Of a stretch of 35,749 bases of DNA, positions 15,213 through 24,472 are shown in pieces. The stretch is from a virus: positions 1-35,749 of IMG/VR virus record IMGVR_UViG_3300036791_000670; one strand, given 5' to 3'. Positions within the stretch are counted from its first letter, which is position 1. Every line of letters starts with the position of its first letter. The notes under the pieces are model-generated. The model saw nothing but the letters and a program-made list of their open reading frames with translations. It was not told the DNA's origin and ran no database searches. The position numbers and the translations under genes were made by a program.

Positions 15213-16919
15213 GTGCAGTATCAGGCTCCATATGGACCACCCGGCCTCATTGACCCGAACGCCTCCTACATAAATGGCGATCCTACCATCGGTCGCCCTG
15301 GCAGCGTGCCGCCCGCGTCAGCGTTTGAATACCCGCAGCGGGAAATAGTCAACCTAATCACCAACTCGCTGCAAGCCGCTACCGATCAAGACTTGAACCA
15401 GATGACGCGCGCAGTGCGCGACGGCAAACTGATTTTTAGTCTTGATAGTGGCCCGCTGAACACTGTGGAGATTTCCAACTTCAGTCCGCCCGTCAACTCC
15501 TACACCCAAGGACTGACATTACATGTTCTCATTGCGCATACGGTCACTGGACCGACGACGATAGCCATCGGCAGTCTAAATCCCACATCTATCAAGCGTA
15601 GGGATGGTGCCGAGCTTCTAGCTAACGATATGGTGGCCGGTCAGATTGCTACTTTGGTTTCAGATGGGACTTTCTTTCAGCTCCAAAATATGGGCGCGGA
15701 CGGTTCCACTGGCGGTGCAACGACGTTGCATCAGGTTGATATTCCGTACGTCCATGACACCGGCGCGCTCGACCCGAATTGGCAAAGCACGACGCAGGTC
15801 GTGAAGAACCACGTGATCGGTTTATACAGCCCGGTGTTACCCGACATCAACGAGGGCCGCACGGTCGAGGTCAAGCTTGATCAGGTAATCCAAGGCCCAA
15901 CTGACTTCGCACCAAATGGGTTTCCAATACATCCAGTCGCGCATCCCGATGGTTCGCCAATCGTAGCCGGCGATGGTGTGCCGAACCAGATATGGCTCCT
16001 CGTGTTCGACTCAGTTCAGTGGCAGTTGCTCGATGTTTTTAACTCAGGCGCGCAAACCATACCTGCGGCACCCAAAGCCTACGATGGCAGGTCGCTGCAA
16101 TTGGACCCTCCCGGCACTCCTTATTACATAACAGGTAACACCACATCCTGTCTGACTCGTTCTCCTTCGTTGAGCACAAATAGGCAAGTGTTCACCATCA
16201 GTGCCTTCGCAAAGCTTCCTGTCGGCCCGGCTGGCGATATGTTGTTCTCTGCCGGTGATGAAGGTGGGACATGGTGGGGCTGCACCATGAATTGGTTTGG
16301 AGTAATTTGCGGCGGTGATGGTACCGGCGGCAACATTTTTGAACTGTTTTGGGCTAATTCCGGCGGCCAAGTGGCGGGTATCGGATCATATCAGTCCTAC
16401 ACCGGCGAGACCAACGGCTACTACACGTCAGGCGTATTTGTTGACAATAAATGGCACCATGTTCTGATTGTTGCTGATGGGGCCTTTCTATATGCCTATT
16501 TGGACGGAATTCTAAAGAGCAAGGGATCAATCGCTGGCAACGCCCCTTGGAACAGCACGTTGATACATACTATCGGAGCGATGTGGGATTGTACTGGTGG
16601 TCCACTAGGATCAGCCGCTGGATACTATGCGAGCAGCCGGCTCCGTTTCGCAGAAGTGATTGGCATCGATGGTCAGGCGATAGGAGATTACACAAAATTT
16701 GCCGTGGCTAACAACGGCATCCTTGTGCCGCTCGATCCGAGCGTGATCGCGGCACTGCCGTTTGGCACAAATGGATTTTATCTGAACTGGCAGAATGGAT
16801 CGGATGTTACGCCGACTGGGTTGGGCAAGGACTTCAGTGGCCAAAACAATAACTGGACGTGTCTCAATCTCGATCTGAGCCATCTGCAGACTGACTTTCC
16901 TGGGAAACAGCAATCGTGA
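15213..16919 (+). CDS. Tail fibre with lectin-like domain, copy 2
   Basis: A 568-residue paralog of the fibre at 12920. The GTG at 15213 is the start because AAAGGAGAG lies at the right distance (15199-15207) and the N-terminal DPNASYIN motif aligns with copy 1. The N-terminal module (GSVPPASAFEYPQREIVNLITNSLQAATDQDLNQMTRAVRDGKL) is closely similar to copy 1, while the C-terminal jelly-roll part (about 289-550: SLQLDPPGTPYYITG, VFTISAFAKLP, KWHHVLIVADGAFLYAYLDG, FGTNGFYLNWQNGSDV) has diverged more. That pattern fits receptor-binding diversification after duplication. The stop overlaps a GTG-started small ORF. Confidence 0.8.
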   Translation: MQYQAPYGPPGLIDPNASYINGDPTIGRPGSVPPASAFEYPQREIVNLITNSLQAATDQDLNQMTRAVRDGKLIFSLDSGPLNTVEISNFSPPVNSYTQGLTLHVLIAHTVTGPTTIAIGSLNPTSIKRRDGAELLANDMVAGQIATLVSDGTFFQLQNMGADGSTGGATTLHQVDIPYVHDTGALDPNWQSTTQVVKNHVIGLYSPVLPDINEGRTVEVKLDQVIQGPTDFAPNGFPIHPVAHPDGSPIVAGDGVPNQIWLLVFDSVQWQLLDVFNSGAQTIPAAPKAYDGRSLQLDPPGTPYYITGNTTSCLTRSPSLSTNRQVFTISAFAKLPVGPAGDMLFSAGDEGGTWWGCTMNWFGVICGGDGTGGNIFELFWANSGGQVAGIGSYQSYTGETNGYYTSGVFVDNKWHHVLIVADGAFLYAYLDGILKSKGSIAGNAPWNSTLIHTIGAMWDCTGGPLGSAAGYYASSRLRFAEVIGIDGQAIGDYTKFAVANNGILVPLDPSVIAALPFGTNGFYLNWQNGSDVTPTGLGKDFSGQNNNWTCLNLDLSHLQTDFPGKQQS

Positions 16920-17110
16920 CCTGTCACTTTTGCGAGGAAACACGACGAAGGTTGGCGGAATTAGCAGCCATCGTTGATGCTTGGACTAAACGCAGGATGG
17001 AAGTGAGCCCTCGATGGACGGCTGAGATAGATCGTCAGTTCAGTGAGAAGTATCGAATAGCCTCGAATGAAGGAGGGCCAAATGGCAATAATCACGACAA
17101 CCATGCCTGA
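16916..17110 (+). CDS. Small CxxC protein
   Basis: A 64-residue ORF that starts with GTG in a GTGA overlap with the stop of fibre copy 2 and ends 26 bases into the next gene. The start MTCHFCEETRRRLAELAAIVDAWTKRRMEV has a CxxC pair followed by a charged, probably coiled helix. The pair could bind zinc or form a disulfide. No such gene exists between fibre copy 1 and its partner, so it is specific to the second cassette. It is short, has a GTG start and no evident ribosome binding site except through coupling, so it is a moderate-confidence gene. Confidence 0.45.
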   Translation: MTCHFCEETRRRLAELAAIVDAWTKRRMEVSPRWTAEIDRQFSEKYRIASNEGGPNGNNHDNHA

Positions 17111-17528
17111 CAAAAAATACTATATGAACATTCAACAGTTGCCTGATCTCACCTGGTCATCCGACCAGAAGCATCTCGCTGATCAACAGATTATTCATCC
17201 CAGCTTCACCAGTGCTGCGGACCAAAACATTATAACTGTCCCAGGGCTAACGTCACAGGTAGCGGCGGGTGTTACTGAGCAAGCCGCCCAGTTAATCAAC
17301 AAGTATGCGCCTGCGGATGTTCAAAGGAATGCTCTTTATAAATTGTCCCAAACACCTACTGACGCCAACTCATTGGCCACGATGAATTGGGTTGCCGCAG
17401 TGAATTCCTACAGAGACACGCAAATCACCAATGTTGGAACGCTAACTTTCGATCAACTCGTCGCCTACATCGTTCCCACCGGCATGCCGCCGTGGCCAAC
17501 GCCTCCATCCTTCTTAACACCACAATAA
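17082..17528 (+). CDS. Small fibre partner protein (putative fibre assembly chaperone), copy 2
   Basis: A 148-residue protein paralogous to the one at 14706. The ATG at 17082 is chosen over an in-frame ATG at 17067 because AAGGAGGG (17070-17077) lies just before it and because MAIITTTMPDKKYY aligns with MAILTRDRPDPKYY of copy 1. The core (AAQLINKYAPADVQRNALYKL, VAAVNSYRDTQITNVGTLTFDQLVAYIVPTGMPPWPTPP) is strongly conserved between the copies, while the N-terminal third differs, which is what one would expect if that part contacts the divergent fibre tips. The function is inferred only from pairing with the fibre. Confidence 0.65.
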   Translation: MAIITTTMPDKKYYMNIQQLPDLTWSSDQKHLADQQIIHPSFTSAADQNIITVPGLTSQVAAGVTEQAAQLINKYAPADVQRNALYKLSQTPTDANSLATMNWVAAVNSYRDTQITNVGTLTFDQLVAYIVPTGMPPWPTPPSFLTPQ

Positions 17529-17532
17529 AACC

Positions 17533-17901
17533 ATGCCCACAAATATCCTTTACATGCCGCAAGTCGCGATGGCCATGACCGTGGCGACCAATGCCGATTG
17601 GCTGGATGGCCTAGAGTATTGGGACTTGCAAGCGCCGCCGCAGCCGATTGATTTGGATGGCATCGCGTTCGAACTTGAGCTTCGCTCCAGCCCGCCCGCC
17701 GCGACCGTCGTAATCCAAGCCTCGACCGATAACGGTCTGATCGTTGTTTACGACAACACTTGGCAGTTGCTGGTGCCGGCGGCAACCATGCTGCTGCTTC
17801 CGCCCGCGACCTACGTCTATGACATGCTAGGCGTGGCGGACGGCTATACGCGCATGCTCGCGTCTGGCACTGTTTCTGTCGTGCAGGGAGTCACCAGATG
17901 A
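17533..17901 (+). CDS. Small beta-rich tail accessory protein before the collagen-like fibre
   Basis: A 122-residue protein that reads like a beta-sandwich: DLDGIAFELELRSSPPAATVVIQASTDNG, then LLPPATYVYDMLGVADGYTRMLASGTVSVVQGVTR. The ending, a YVYDL-like strand followed by G-x-V-x-V-x-x-G-VTR, is a pattern I associate with small phage proteins encoded just before fibre genes and with baseplate upper protein-like domains. It overlaps the collagen-like gene by ATGA, so the products are probably made together. A role as adaptor between baseplate and the collagen-like fibre is inference. Confidence 0.55.
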   Translation: MPTNILYMPQVAMAMTVATNADWLDGLEYWDLQAPPQPIDLDGIAFELELRSSPPAATVVIQASTDNGLIVVYDNTWQLLVPAATMLLLPPATYVYDMLGVADGYTRMLASGTVSVVQGVTR

Positions 17902-19295
17902 CTATCAATACCGTCGACGTCATCAACGGTTCAGCCGGTGTCATCGGCCCGCCTGGGCCGACTGGCCCGAGTTACAACGGGACCAGCACATCGGTATTCG
18001 CTATCAGCGTTGGTCCAAAAACATTCATAACGCAGACTAACTTAGCCTATTTGCCGGGAAGCAGAGTACGGTTCTCATCGGCGGCATTGCCTAAAGATGA
18101 TTGGATGGAAGGTATCGTCAATTCTTATTCCGCTGGCGTCATGCTGGTTACGATTGACCTGATTAGTCAGACGCGGGACTCGAACACTCATAGTGACTGG
18201 AATTTATCAGGGGCAGGCAATCCCGGCGCACAGGGCAATCCGGGCGCACAGGGCGTAGCTGGTCGCCCGGGCAATGTGATTTGGACCGGTGTAAATGCGC
18301 CGACCGGAACCAATCCAGCGTCACCCGTCGACGGCGACTATTATTTGCAAAGCAATCCGGCCACGCCAGGGGCAGCCGCGTATCTGTGGGGACCGTATCT
18401 TCATACAAACACGCCAGCGTGGGGAAGCGCGGGTCTGCTGCTCGCGGTCGGTCCTCCGGGACCCGCAGGGCCTCAAGGCACGACCGGAGCAACCGGGCAA
18501 ACCGGGCCTGCCGGGCCGCCAGGGACACAAGGTCCGCAAGGCTCTCAGGGCGTTCCCGGAAACCAGGGCGTTCAGGGAAATCCTGGACCCGGATATGGTG
18601 GCCTTTCTACATCGTCACAAGCAGTCGTAATAGGATCAATCACACTCATTTTGACCGCTGCTGGATATGCTTATGTTGTTGGCTCGCGGGTGCGTGCGGC
18701 TTCGCAATCAAGCGGCGAATGGATGGAAGGCACCGTCACCGCCTACAGCGGCACAAGTCTCACCTTCACGTCGGACCTTATAAACGGTTCTGGCACGCAC
18801 GCTGACTGGACTGTCAGCATCGCCGGCATGCAAGGTCAACAAGGCGTGGCCGGACCTGCGGGTGCTGGCTCGGGTGACATGCTGCGGGCGAACAACCTCA
18901 GCGATCTCATAAGCATTCCGACTGCGCGCAACAACCTCGGCCTCGCGGCGGTTGCAGCAAGCGGAGCTTATGCCGATCTGTCTGGCAAGCCGCTACCGCC
19001 AACGCAGCGCAGCGTCACGGCATCCCCTATCTCGCTCACGGCAAATGACGAGGTCATCAATTGCAACATCGCGACTGCGGCCTCCTGCAATTTACCCTCG
19101 GCGGCAACGCGCGCCGGCAGGCCGCTTGTGTTCAAGGACATTGCCGGGCAATTCGCAGCACACCCTTTGACTATCAACTGTGCCGGCGCGGAGAAGATGG
19201 ATAATCTCGCCAGCATCACGCTCAACACCAACTATCAGTTCCTGCGACTCTATCCACTAAATGACGGAGTGAACACAGGATGGGCAATGCTCTGA
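17898..19295 (+). CDS. Collagen-like fibre protein
   Basis: A 465-residue protein with several Gly-X-Y runs: near 15-27 (GVIGPPGPTGP), about 107-125, a long one at about 185-232 (GPPGPAGPQGTTGATGQTG and onward), and about 310-324. These would form short triple-helical shafts in a trimeric fibre. Between them are two related beta-rich domains of about 75 residues (SRVRFSSAALPKDDWMEGIVNSYS and SRVRAASQSSGEWMEGTVTAYSG), an internal duplication. The C-terminal module from about 370 (VTASPISLTANDEVINCNIATAASCNLPS to the end) is shared with the small protein at 25811. It overlaps its neighbours at both ends. Confidence 0.8.
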   Translation: MTINTVDVINGSAGVIGPPGPTGPSYNGTSTSVFAISVGPKTFITQTNLAYLPGSRVRFSSAALPKDDWMEGIVNSYSAGVMLVTIDLISQTRDSNTHSDWNLSGAGNPGAQGNPGAQGVAGRPGNVIWTGVNAPTGTNPASPVDGDYYLQSNPATPGAAAYLWGPYLHTNTPAWGSAGLLLAVGPPGPAGPQGTTGATGQTGPAGPPGTQGPQGSQGVPGNQGVQGNPGPGYGGLSTSSQAVVIGSITLILTAAGYAYVVGSRVRAASQSSGEWMEGTVTAYSGTSLTFTSDLINGSGTHADWTVSIAGMQGQQGVAGPAGAGSGDMLRANNLSDLISIPTARNNLGLAAVAASGAYADLSGKPLPPTQRSVTASPISLTANDEVINCNIATAASCNLPSAATRAGRPLVFKDIAGQFAAHPLTINCAGAEKMDNLASITLNTNYQFLRLYPLNDGVNTGWAML

Positions 19296-20089
19296 TTTTT
19301 CGCGCGCTGCTTGTTAGCATCGCGCTGATCGCCCTCACTGACGTCGCGCAAGCGCAGTGCTCGGGCCAACCGGGTGCTAACACATTTTGTGCTGGCCCGC
19401 CCTCGGGCGGCACGGGCTTGCCTAGTTGGCGAGCTTTGGTCGGTGCTGATCTTCCAGCTCCGTTAACCGCTCCGATCCAAGTGAACTCGACGGTAATCAC
19501 TGGTGGCACTTCGGGCCGCACTCCGTACAACAATGCGGGCGTCTATGGCGAATACGCAATGGGCGGCGATTGCACGCTGGCGGTGCCTAGCATTACTTGT
19601 ACCAAAACCGGCGGCGCACCATTTGCTACATCAGCCACGACCGACGCGACCAATGCCAACAACATCGGCAGCGGCACGCTTAATAATGCACGGCTCAATA
19701 TGGCGGCGGCGGCGGACTTCAGGGCTGGCACCGCTGGCAAGATTTTGCCAGCAGATCAAGTATTCACCGCCGAGGTCGCCGTTACCTATGGTGCAACCAC
19801 AACCTTTGATTTCTCGACGTTCATCAACGCCAGCGTGACGCTGACCGGCAATATCACCACCATCTCCTTCACCAACGTCAAGGCTGGGCAAGCAGGTTTA
19901 ATCCGTTTCATCCAGAGCGGGGCCGGTAGCTTCACGGTGCCTTCTACCATCAACACAAATCTCAAATGCCCCGGCGGCTGCAACGTCGTGCTCACCACCG
20001 GCAGCGCGACAGCAGTCGATATACTCGCCTATCAATGCATCTCGACCACGTACTGCATCGGCGGCGCATTGCTGAAGGATGTGAAATGA
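19280..20089 (+). CDS. Fibre-like protein with Sec signal peptide
   Basis: A 269-residue protein that overlaps the collagen-like gene by 16 bases. It begins with a convincing Sec signal peptide: a short positive start, a hydrophobic core LLVSIALIALT and a cleavage site AQA before Gln26. The mature part is Ser/Thr/Gly/Ala-rich and beta-like (NNARLNMAAAADFRAGTAG, TFDFSTFINASVTLTGNITTISFTNV), similar to phage fibre shaft sequence. It has about eight cysteines, several as close pairs (CTLAVPSITC, CPGGC), which suits folding in the periplasm. Phage structural proteins are normally cytoplasmic, so the signal peptide is unusual. Its stop overlaps the start of a second, larger exported-looking protein. 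No defined family is recognised. Confidence 0.65.
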   Translation: MGNALIFRALLVSIALIALTDVAQAQCSGQPGANTFCAGPPSGGTGLPSWRALVGADLPAPLTAPIQVNSTVITGGTSGRTPYNNAGVYGEYAMGGDCTLAVPSITCTKTGGAPFATSATTDATNANNIGSGTLNNARLNMAAAADFRAGTAGKILPADQVFTAEVAVTYGATTTFDFSTFINASVTLTGNITTISFTNVKAGQAGLIRFIQSGAGSFTVPSTINTNLKCPGGCNVVLTTGSATAVDILAYQCISTTYCIGGALLKDVK

Positions 20090-23000
20090 GACGCACAGTA
20101 ATATCACTAGCATTTCTGCTGGCGAGCGCGTGGAGTCTCTACGCGCAGCTTCCCGGTACGTTCGCGCCGATATTGGTCGCGGGCGGTGGTGCTGCCCCTC
20201 CTTGCACTGGCGGCACGATTACGGTTGCTGGCAGCACCACCATCCACACGTTTACAGCAAGCGGCACGCTGACGTGTCCGTCAACGAGGAACGTCAGTTA
20301 TCTCGTAGTTGCTGGAGGTGGAGCCGGGGGCGGCGGCAGTGGTGGCGGCGGCGGTGGCGGCGGGGTGCTCAGCAGCTTCTATTCGATCACAGCGGGCGAC
20401 GCTCTCCAAATCACCGTTGGTGGTGGCGGGGTTGGTGCCGCCGGTAGCGGTGGTAACGGCAATGACAGTGTATTTAATGTTACGGCTTTGCATGGTTCGA
20501 CACTCACTGCGACAGGTGGCGGAGGTGGCGGATTTAACACAAATGGCGCGGCTGGCGGTTCCGGCGGCGGCGCTGGACTTTCTGCCTCGGCGACAGTCGG
20601 AGGGGCCGGAACCGCTGGTCCGCCGGTGCAGGGCCTCAAGGGTGGAGATGGCTATCCAGCCGGAAACCTTTCGGCTGGCGGCGGCGGCGGATGTGGTAGC
20701 CAAGGCATTAATGGGGTTAACAGTGCTTCTGGCAATGGCGGCACCGGCTGCACGTCGTCAATCAGTGGAACATCCACGGTCTACGGGGCGGGCGCTGGCG
20801 GCGGCGGGCGATCAGGTTATCCTACATCCGCTGGAAATCCCGGCGATGCCTGCGCCGGTGCATCTGCGGCTGGCAGTGTAGCAGGCAGCCCGGGCGTAAA
20901 CAATCGAGGATGCGGCGGTGGTGGTGGAGGATACGGTGGTGCTGTTGGCAACGGCGGCAACGGCGGCAGCGGCATCGTCATCGTAGCGTATTCAACTAGC
21001 GGCAATGACTGCCTCACTAGTGGAACCGGCAACACGATCACATCTGTTGGTGGTCAAACCGCCTACAACTTTGTCAGCAATGGCAGCTTGCTTTGTCCGT
21101 CGAGCCGCGTTGCCAAATATCTGTTGGTCGGCGGCGGCGGTGGTGGCGGTGCGGGGGCCGGTGGATCGAACAACGCATCGGGTGGCGGCGGCGCAGCCGG
21201 TCAGACCGTAAGCGGTATCGGAAACTTTAGCGGCACCATCCCGATTTTGATCGGCGCGGGCGGCGCGGGCGGAATACATGCCACGGCCGGGACAGGAAGC
21301 GCGGGCGGCACCACAACAATCGGTTGCGTAGCAAACACCCAAGGCGGCGGCAGCGATGCGAACGTCCTTGGCCTGTGGCACATGGACAACAGCGGCACCG
21401 ATAACAGTTCCGCTGGCACACGCGGCTTAACATTGAACGGCACGGCAGCTTATTCAGCGACGCAAGCAAAATTTGGTGGCTCGCTGAAGATTGTGGCCAC
21501 GGGAGACTATGCAGGATTTCCGGGAACGAGTCTCTCGTTGACTGGCGATTTTACGGCTGAAGCTTGGCTCTACATGACTGCCGTTCCTGCCAATTACTTC
21601 GGCTGGATCGGCGACGATCAAGCGACCAACTTGCTGGCATATTCTGCTCCAGCTTTAGGTTCGCAAATTGCTAGTACGTCAGCGACGATCACAGCCACAA
21701 TCGCTGTATTCACACCGAATGCTTGGCACCACGTCGCGTGGGAGCGGCAGGGCGGCAACCTTCGCATCTTCCTCGATGGTGTGGAGCAAGCTGGCAGTCC
21801 CAAGTCTGGATTACCGACCAGCACGGCAGGTGGCTCGGCGACGACGTGGAAGATCGGTCGGGCGTATTCCAACACCTACATGATGCCTGCCAACAGTTAC
21901 ATGGATGAAGTTCGCGTCAGCAACATGGTGCGCTACACCGGCAACTTCACGCCGCAAGGAGCACCATTCTGCAATCCGGGCACGGCAAGTTCTGTGAGTG
22001 ATGGTGCCGTGGGTGGGGCGGGCGGCGCGAACAATGGATCGACGGGTGGCAGCGGCTACAACGGTGGCGGCGCTGGTGGGCAGAATGCCAGTGGGGGTGC
22101 TGGTGTCGGCACGCACTTCAACGGTGGCACGGGCTTTACCGGGACCAACTACGGCGCGGGCGCGGGTGCCGGTGATGGAGGCCCCGGCGGCAGTGGAACA
22201 GGCAGCACGGGCGGGACCGGAGGCATCGGGGTCACCCCAACTGGTTTTGGTCTAGCAAGCTGCATCGCAGGCGGCGGTGCCGGTGGTACCTACAATGGCG
22301 GCACGACGGCGACGGCTACATGTGGCGGCGGCAATGCTGGCACGGCTGGCGGTGACAATCAGGGCGTGCCCGGAGCGCCCAACACTGGCGGCGGCGCGGG
22401 CGGCAACAGCGAGGCAGCGGCAGCGAGCGTCAAGGACGGTTCAATCGGCGGCAGCGGCGAGGTAATCATCGTTGAAGGCGGCACGATACCGGGTTGCACG
22501 GTCTCGGGCACTGGAAACACCGCAACCGTCGTAAACGGCTTTAATCGCTACACGATGACTTCGAGCGGCACCATCACGTGTGCCGTAACTACCACAGTTA
22601 GATACTGCATCGTTGCGGGCGGTGGTGGTGGCGGCAACGGTTCTGGTGGCAACGGCGCAGGCGGCGGTGGTGGCGGCGGAATGTTTATAGGCTCCGGTGG
22701 AACGCTGGCGAACGGAGCCAATGCAATCACTGTCGGCGCTGGTGGACCGGCGAGCACTGTTGGCGCTAACACGACAGCTATCGGGTTTACTGCGAACGGC
22801 GGCGGGGCTGGCGGCAATAATAGTGCTGTTGGTGGCAACGGCGGTGCTGGTGGCGGTGGCGGTCAAGGCAGTCCAATAAATGCCGGGGGCCTCGGATCGC
22901 AGGGCGGCAACGGCGGAAGCAGCGGCGGCGTCGTCATTGCTACTGGCGGCGGCGGCGGCGGCGGCGGTCCAAGTAACAATCCCGGCGCTAATGCAACTGA

Positions 23001-24471
23001 CGTTGCAAGCGGTTCCGGCGGCAAGGGTGGCGATGGTACTGTTTGTCCGATTGATGGAACGACTTACGCGGGCGGCGGCGGCGGCGAGGCTCCTGTAAAC
23101 TTTGGTGCTGGTGGCGCAGGCGGCGGTGGGGCTGGTGGCGCAGCCGGTCTTGGTACAGCAGGAGCCGCGAATACGGGCGGCGGTGCTGGCGGAAGTTTTT
23201 CTACAGGCGTTGCTGGCGGTTCCGGCAAGGTGATCATTGATGAAGGACCACCCCCTTCACCTTGGCAAAGCTTGGTCACCATTGCTCCTGGCTCTGACAA
23301 CACAGGCTGGAACAGCTTCGGTGTCCGACAGTGGATCGGAACCGGCGCGTATGGGTCACCTAACGCATCCTCGCAAGTCAGAGTGTCGATCAGGTCTGGA
23401 TCGGTCGCTCTGGTTCTCTCTGATGTATTCGTCGGGCACTCTGCTGGACCTACCGGAACTGCAACGCAGAACTATGACGGCTCGCAAGTCAGGGTGACGT
23501 GGAGCGGCGCTAACGGCGTGACCATTCCGGTGAATTCGACCGTAGTGAGCGACGCCATAAACTACGCTTTCGATCCGAGCAAGGATTTGATCGTCGGGAT
23601 CAACGTAACCAGCGGTGCCACGCAGGTGACATCCAATGGGGGAACTAACTTTCAAGAATATCACAATGCATCGCAAGCATCTTGTCCTGCGCCGAACACG
23701 AGTTGCACATATGCTTTCGCGGCCCCCGCCGGAAATTCCTACTTCGTCGCCAAGGTCGAGACCGCTGGCGCGGGCTGCACTGCTAATACACAAGGCGGTG
23801 GCACCTTCGCGAACACTCTCGGGCTGTGGCACTTCGACAACAATGGCACGGACAGCAGCGGGAACAGCCGCACGTTGTCGCTCGTTTCAGGGGCGGTGTA
23901 TTCGAACACGCAGAGCAAGTTTGGCGGCTACTCTGGAAACAACGTGACCACCAGCAGCACCTTTGTTGCTGCTACTTCCCCTGCCGCGACGACGGGCGAC
24001 CTAACAATGGAGGGGTGGTTTTATCTCACGTCCGCTGCGACACAGTTTGTTCTCTATGAAGATTATCTCGTGGGGAACAACGTCAGCTTCACTCTCAATT
24101 ACGGTCAGACGAACAGTGGGGCATTCACACTAGGCCACTATATCAATCCAACTTCTGGTTTAGACCATCAGTACGGCCCATGGGCATGGACGCCCGTCAC
24201 CAACACATGGACGCAGTTCGCTGTTGTTCGCAAGTCGGGAACGTGGAGCATGTTCATCAACGGCACCACGCTCAATCCAACAGCAGGGGTGACGGGTTCG
24301 ACTGACTCGATATGGCTCGGTGCCAGTTTCCCGTTGCTGTTGGGAAACGCCTACAGCGGCGGCTCCCCAAACGTGCCCGGCTTTCTCGATGAGTTTCGTA
24401 TCAGCAACGTGGCTAGATACAGCACCGGCATCAATTTCACGCCGCAACCGACGGCGTTCTGCAATAACTAA
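20086..24471 (+). CDS. Giant Gly-rich adhesin-like protein with signal peptide and two LamG-like domains
   Basis: The ATG at 20086 (ATGA overlap with the previous stop) gives 1461 residues. Upstream in-frame starts lie inside the previous gene and give a basic, implausible leader. The start is a Sec signal peptide (MRRTVISLAFLLASAWSLYAQ). Next come: a Gly-rich module 1 (about 37-305) opening with TASGTLTCPS and VVAGGGAGGGG; module 2 (about 308-420); LamG-like domain 1 (about 425-629: GLWHMDNSG, DFTAEAWLYM, WHHVAWERQGGNLRIFLDG, MDEVRVSNMVRYTGNF); more Gly-rich sequence (630-800); Gly-rich module 3 (about 804-1050); a beta-rich domain (about 1058-1230); LamG-like domain 2 (about 1245-1461) resembling domain 1 and ending FCNN. 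Cysteines mark module boundaries. A carbohydrate-binding adhesin or giant fibre is likely. Confidence 0.75.
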   Translation: MRRTVISLAFLLASAWSLYAQLPGTFAPILVAGGGAAPPCTGGTITVAGSTTIHTFTASGTLTCPSTRNVSYLVVAGGGAGGGGSGGGGGGGGVLSSFYSITAGDALQITVGGGGVGAAGSGGNGNDSVFNVTALHGSTLTATGGGGGGFNTNGAAGGSGGGAGLSASATVGGAGTAGPPVQGLKGGDGYPAGNLSAGGGGGCGSQGINGVNSASGNGGTGCTSSISGTSTVYGAGAGGGGRSGYPTSAGNPGDACAGASAAGSVAGSPGVNNRGCGGGGGGYGGAVGNGGNGGSGIVIVAYSTSGNDCLTSGTGNTITSVGGQTAYNFVSNGSLLCPSSRVAKYLLVGGGGGGGAGAGGSNNASGGGGAAGQTVSGIGNFSGTIPILIGAGGAGGIHATAGTGSAGGTTTIGCVANTQGGGSDANVLGLWHMDNSGTDNSSAGTRGLTLNGTAAYSATQAKFGGSLKIVATGDYAGFPGTSLSLTGDFTAEAWLYMTAVPANYFGWIGDDQATNLLAYSAPALGSQIASTSATITATIAVFTPNAWHHVAWERQGGNLRIFLDGVEQAGSPKSGLPTSTAGGSATTWKIGRAYSNTYMMPANSYMDEVRVSNMVRYTGNFTPQGAPFCNPGTASSVSDGAVGGAGGANNGSTGGSGYNGGGAGGQNASGGAGVGTHFNGGTGFTGTNYGAGAGAGDGGPGGSGTGSTGGTGGIGVTPTGFGLASCIAGGGAGGTYNGGTTATATCGGGNAGTAGGDNQGVPGAPNTGGGAGGNSEAAAASVKDGSIGGSGEVIIVEGGTIPGCTVSGTGNTATVVNGFNRYTMTSSGTITCAVTTTVRYCIVAGGGGGGNGSGGNGAGGGGGGGMFIGSGGTLANGANAITVGAGGPASTVGANTTAIGFTANGGGAGGNNSAVGGNGGAGGGGGQGSPINAGGLGSQGGNGGSSGGVVIATGGGGGGGGPSNNPGANATDVASGSGGKGGDGTVCPIDGTTYAGGGGGEAPVNFGAGGAGGGGAGGAAGLGTAGAANTGGGAGGSFSTGVAGGSGKVIIDEGPPPSPWQSLVTIAPGSDNTGWNSFGVRQWIGTGAYGSPNASSQVRVSIRSGSVALVLSDVFVGHSAGPTGTATQNYDGSQVRVTWSGANGVTIPVNSTVVSDAINYAFDPSKDLIVGINVTSGATQVTSNGGTNFQEYHNASQASCPAPNTSCTYAFAAPAGNSYFVAKVETAGAGCTANTQGGGTFANTLGLWHFDNNGTDSSGNSRTLSLVSGAVYSNTQSKFGGYSGNNVTTSSTFVAATSPAATTGDLTMEGWFYLTSAATQFVLYEDYLVGNNVSFTLNYGQTNSGAFTLGHYINPTSGLDHQYGPWAWTPVTNTWTQFAVVRKSGTWSMFINGTTLNPTAGVTGSTDSIWLGASFPLLLGNAYSGGSPNVPGFLDEFRISNVARYSTGINFTPQPTAFCNN

Positions 24472-24472
24472 A

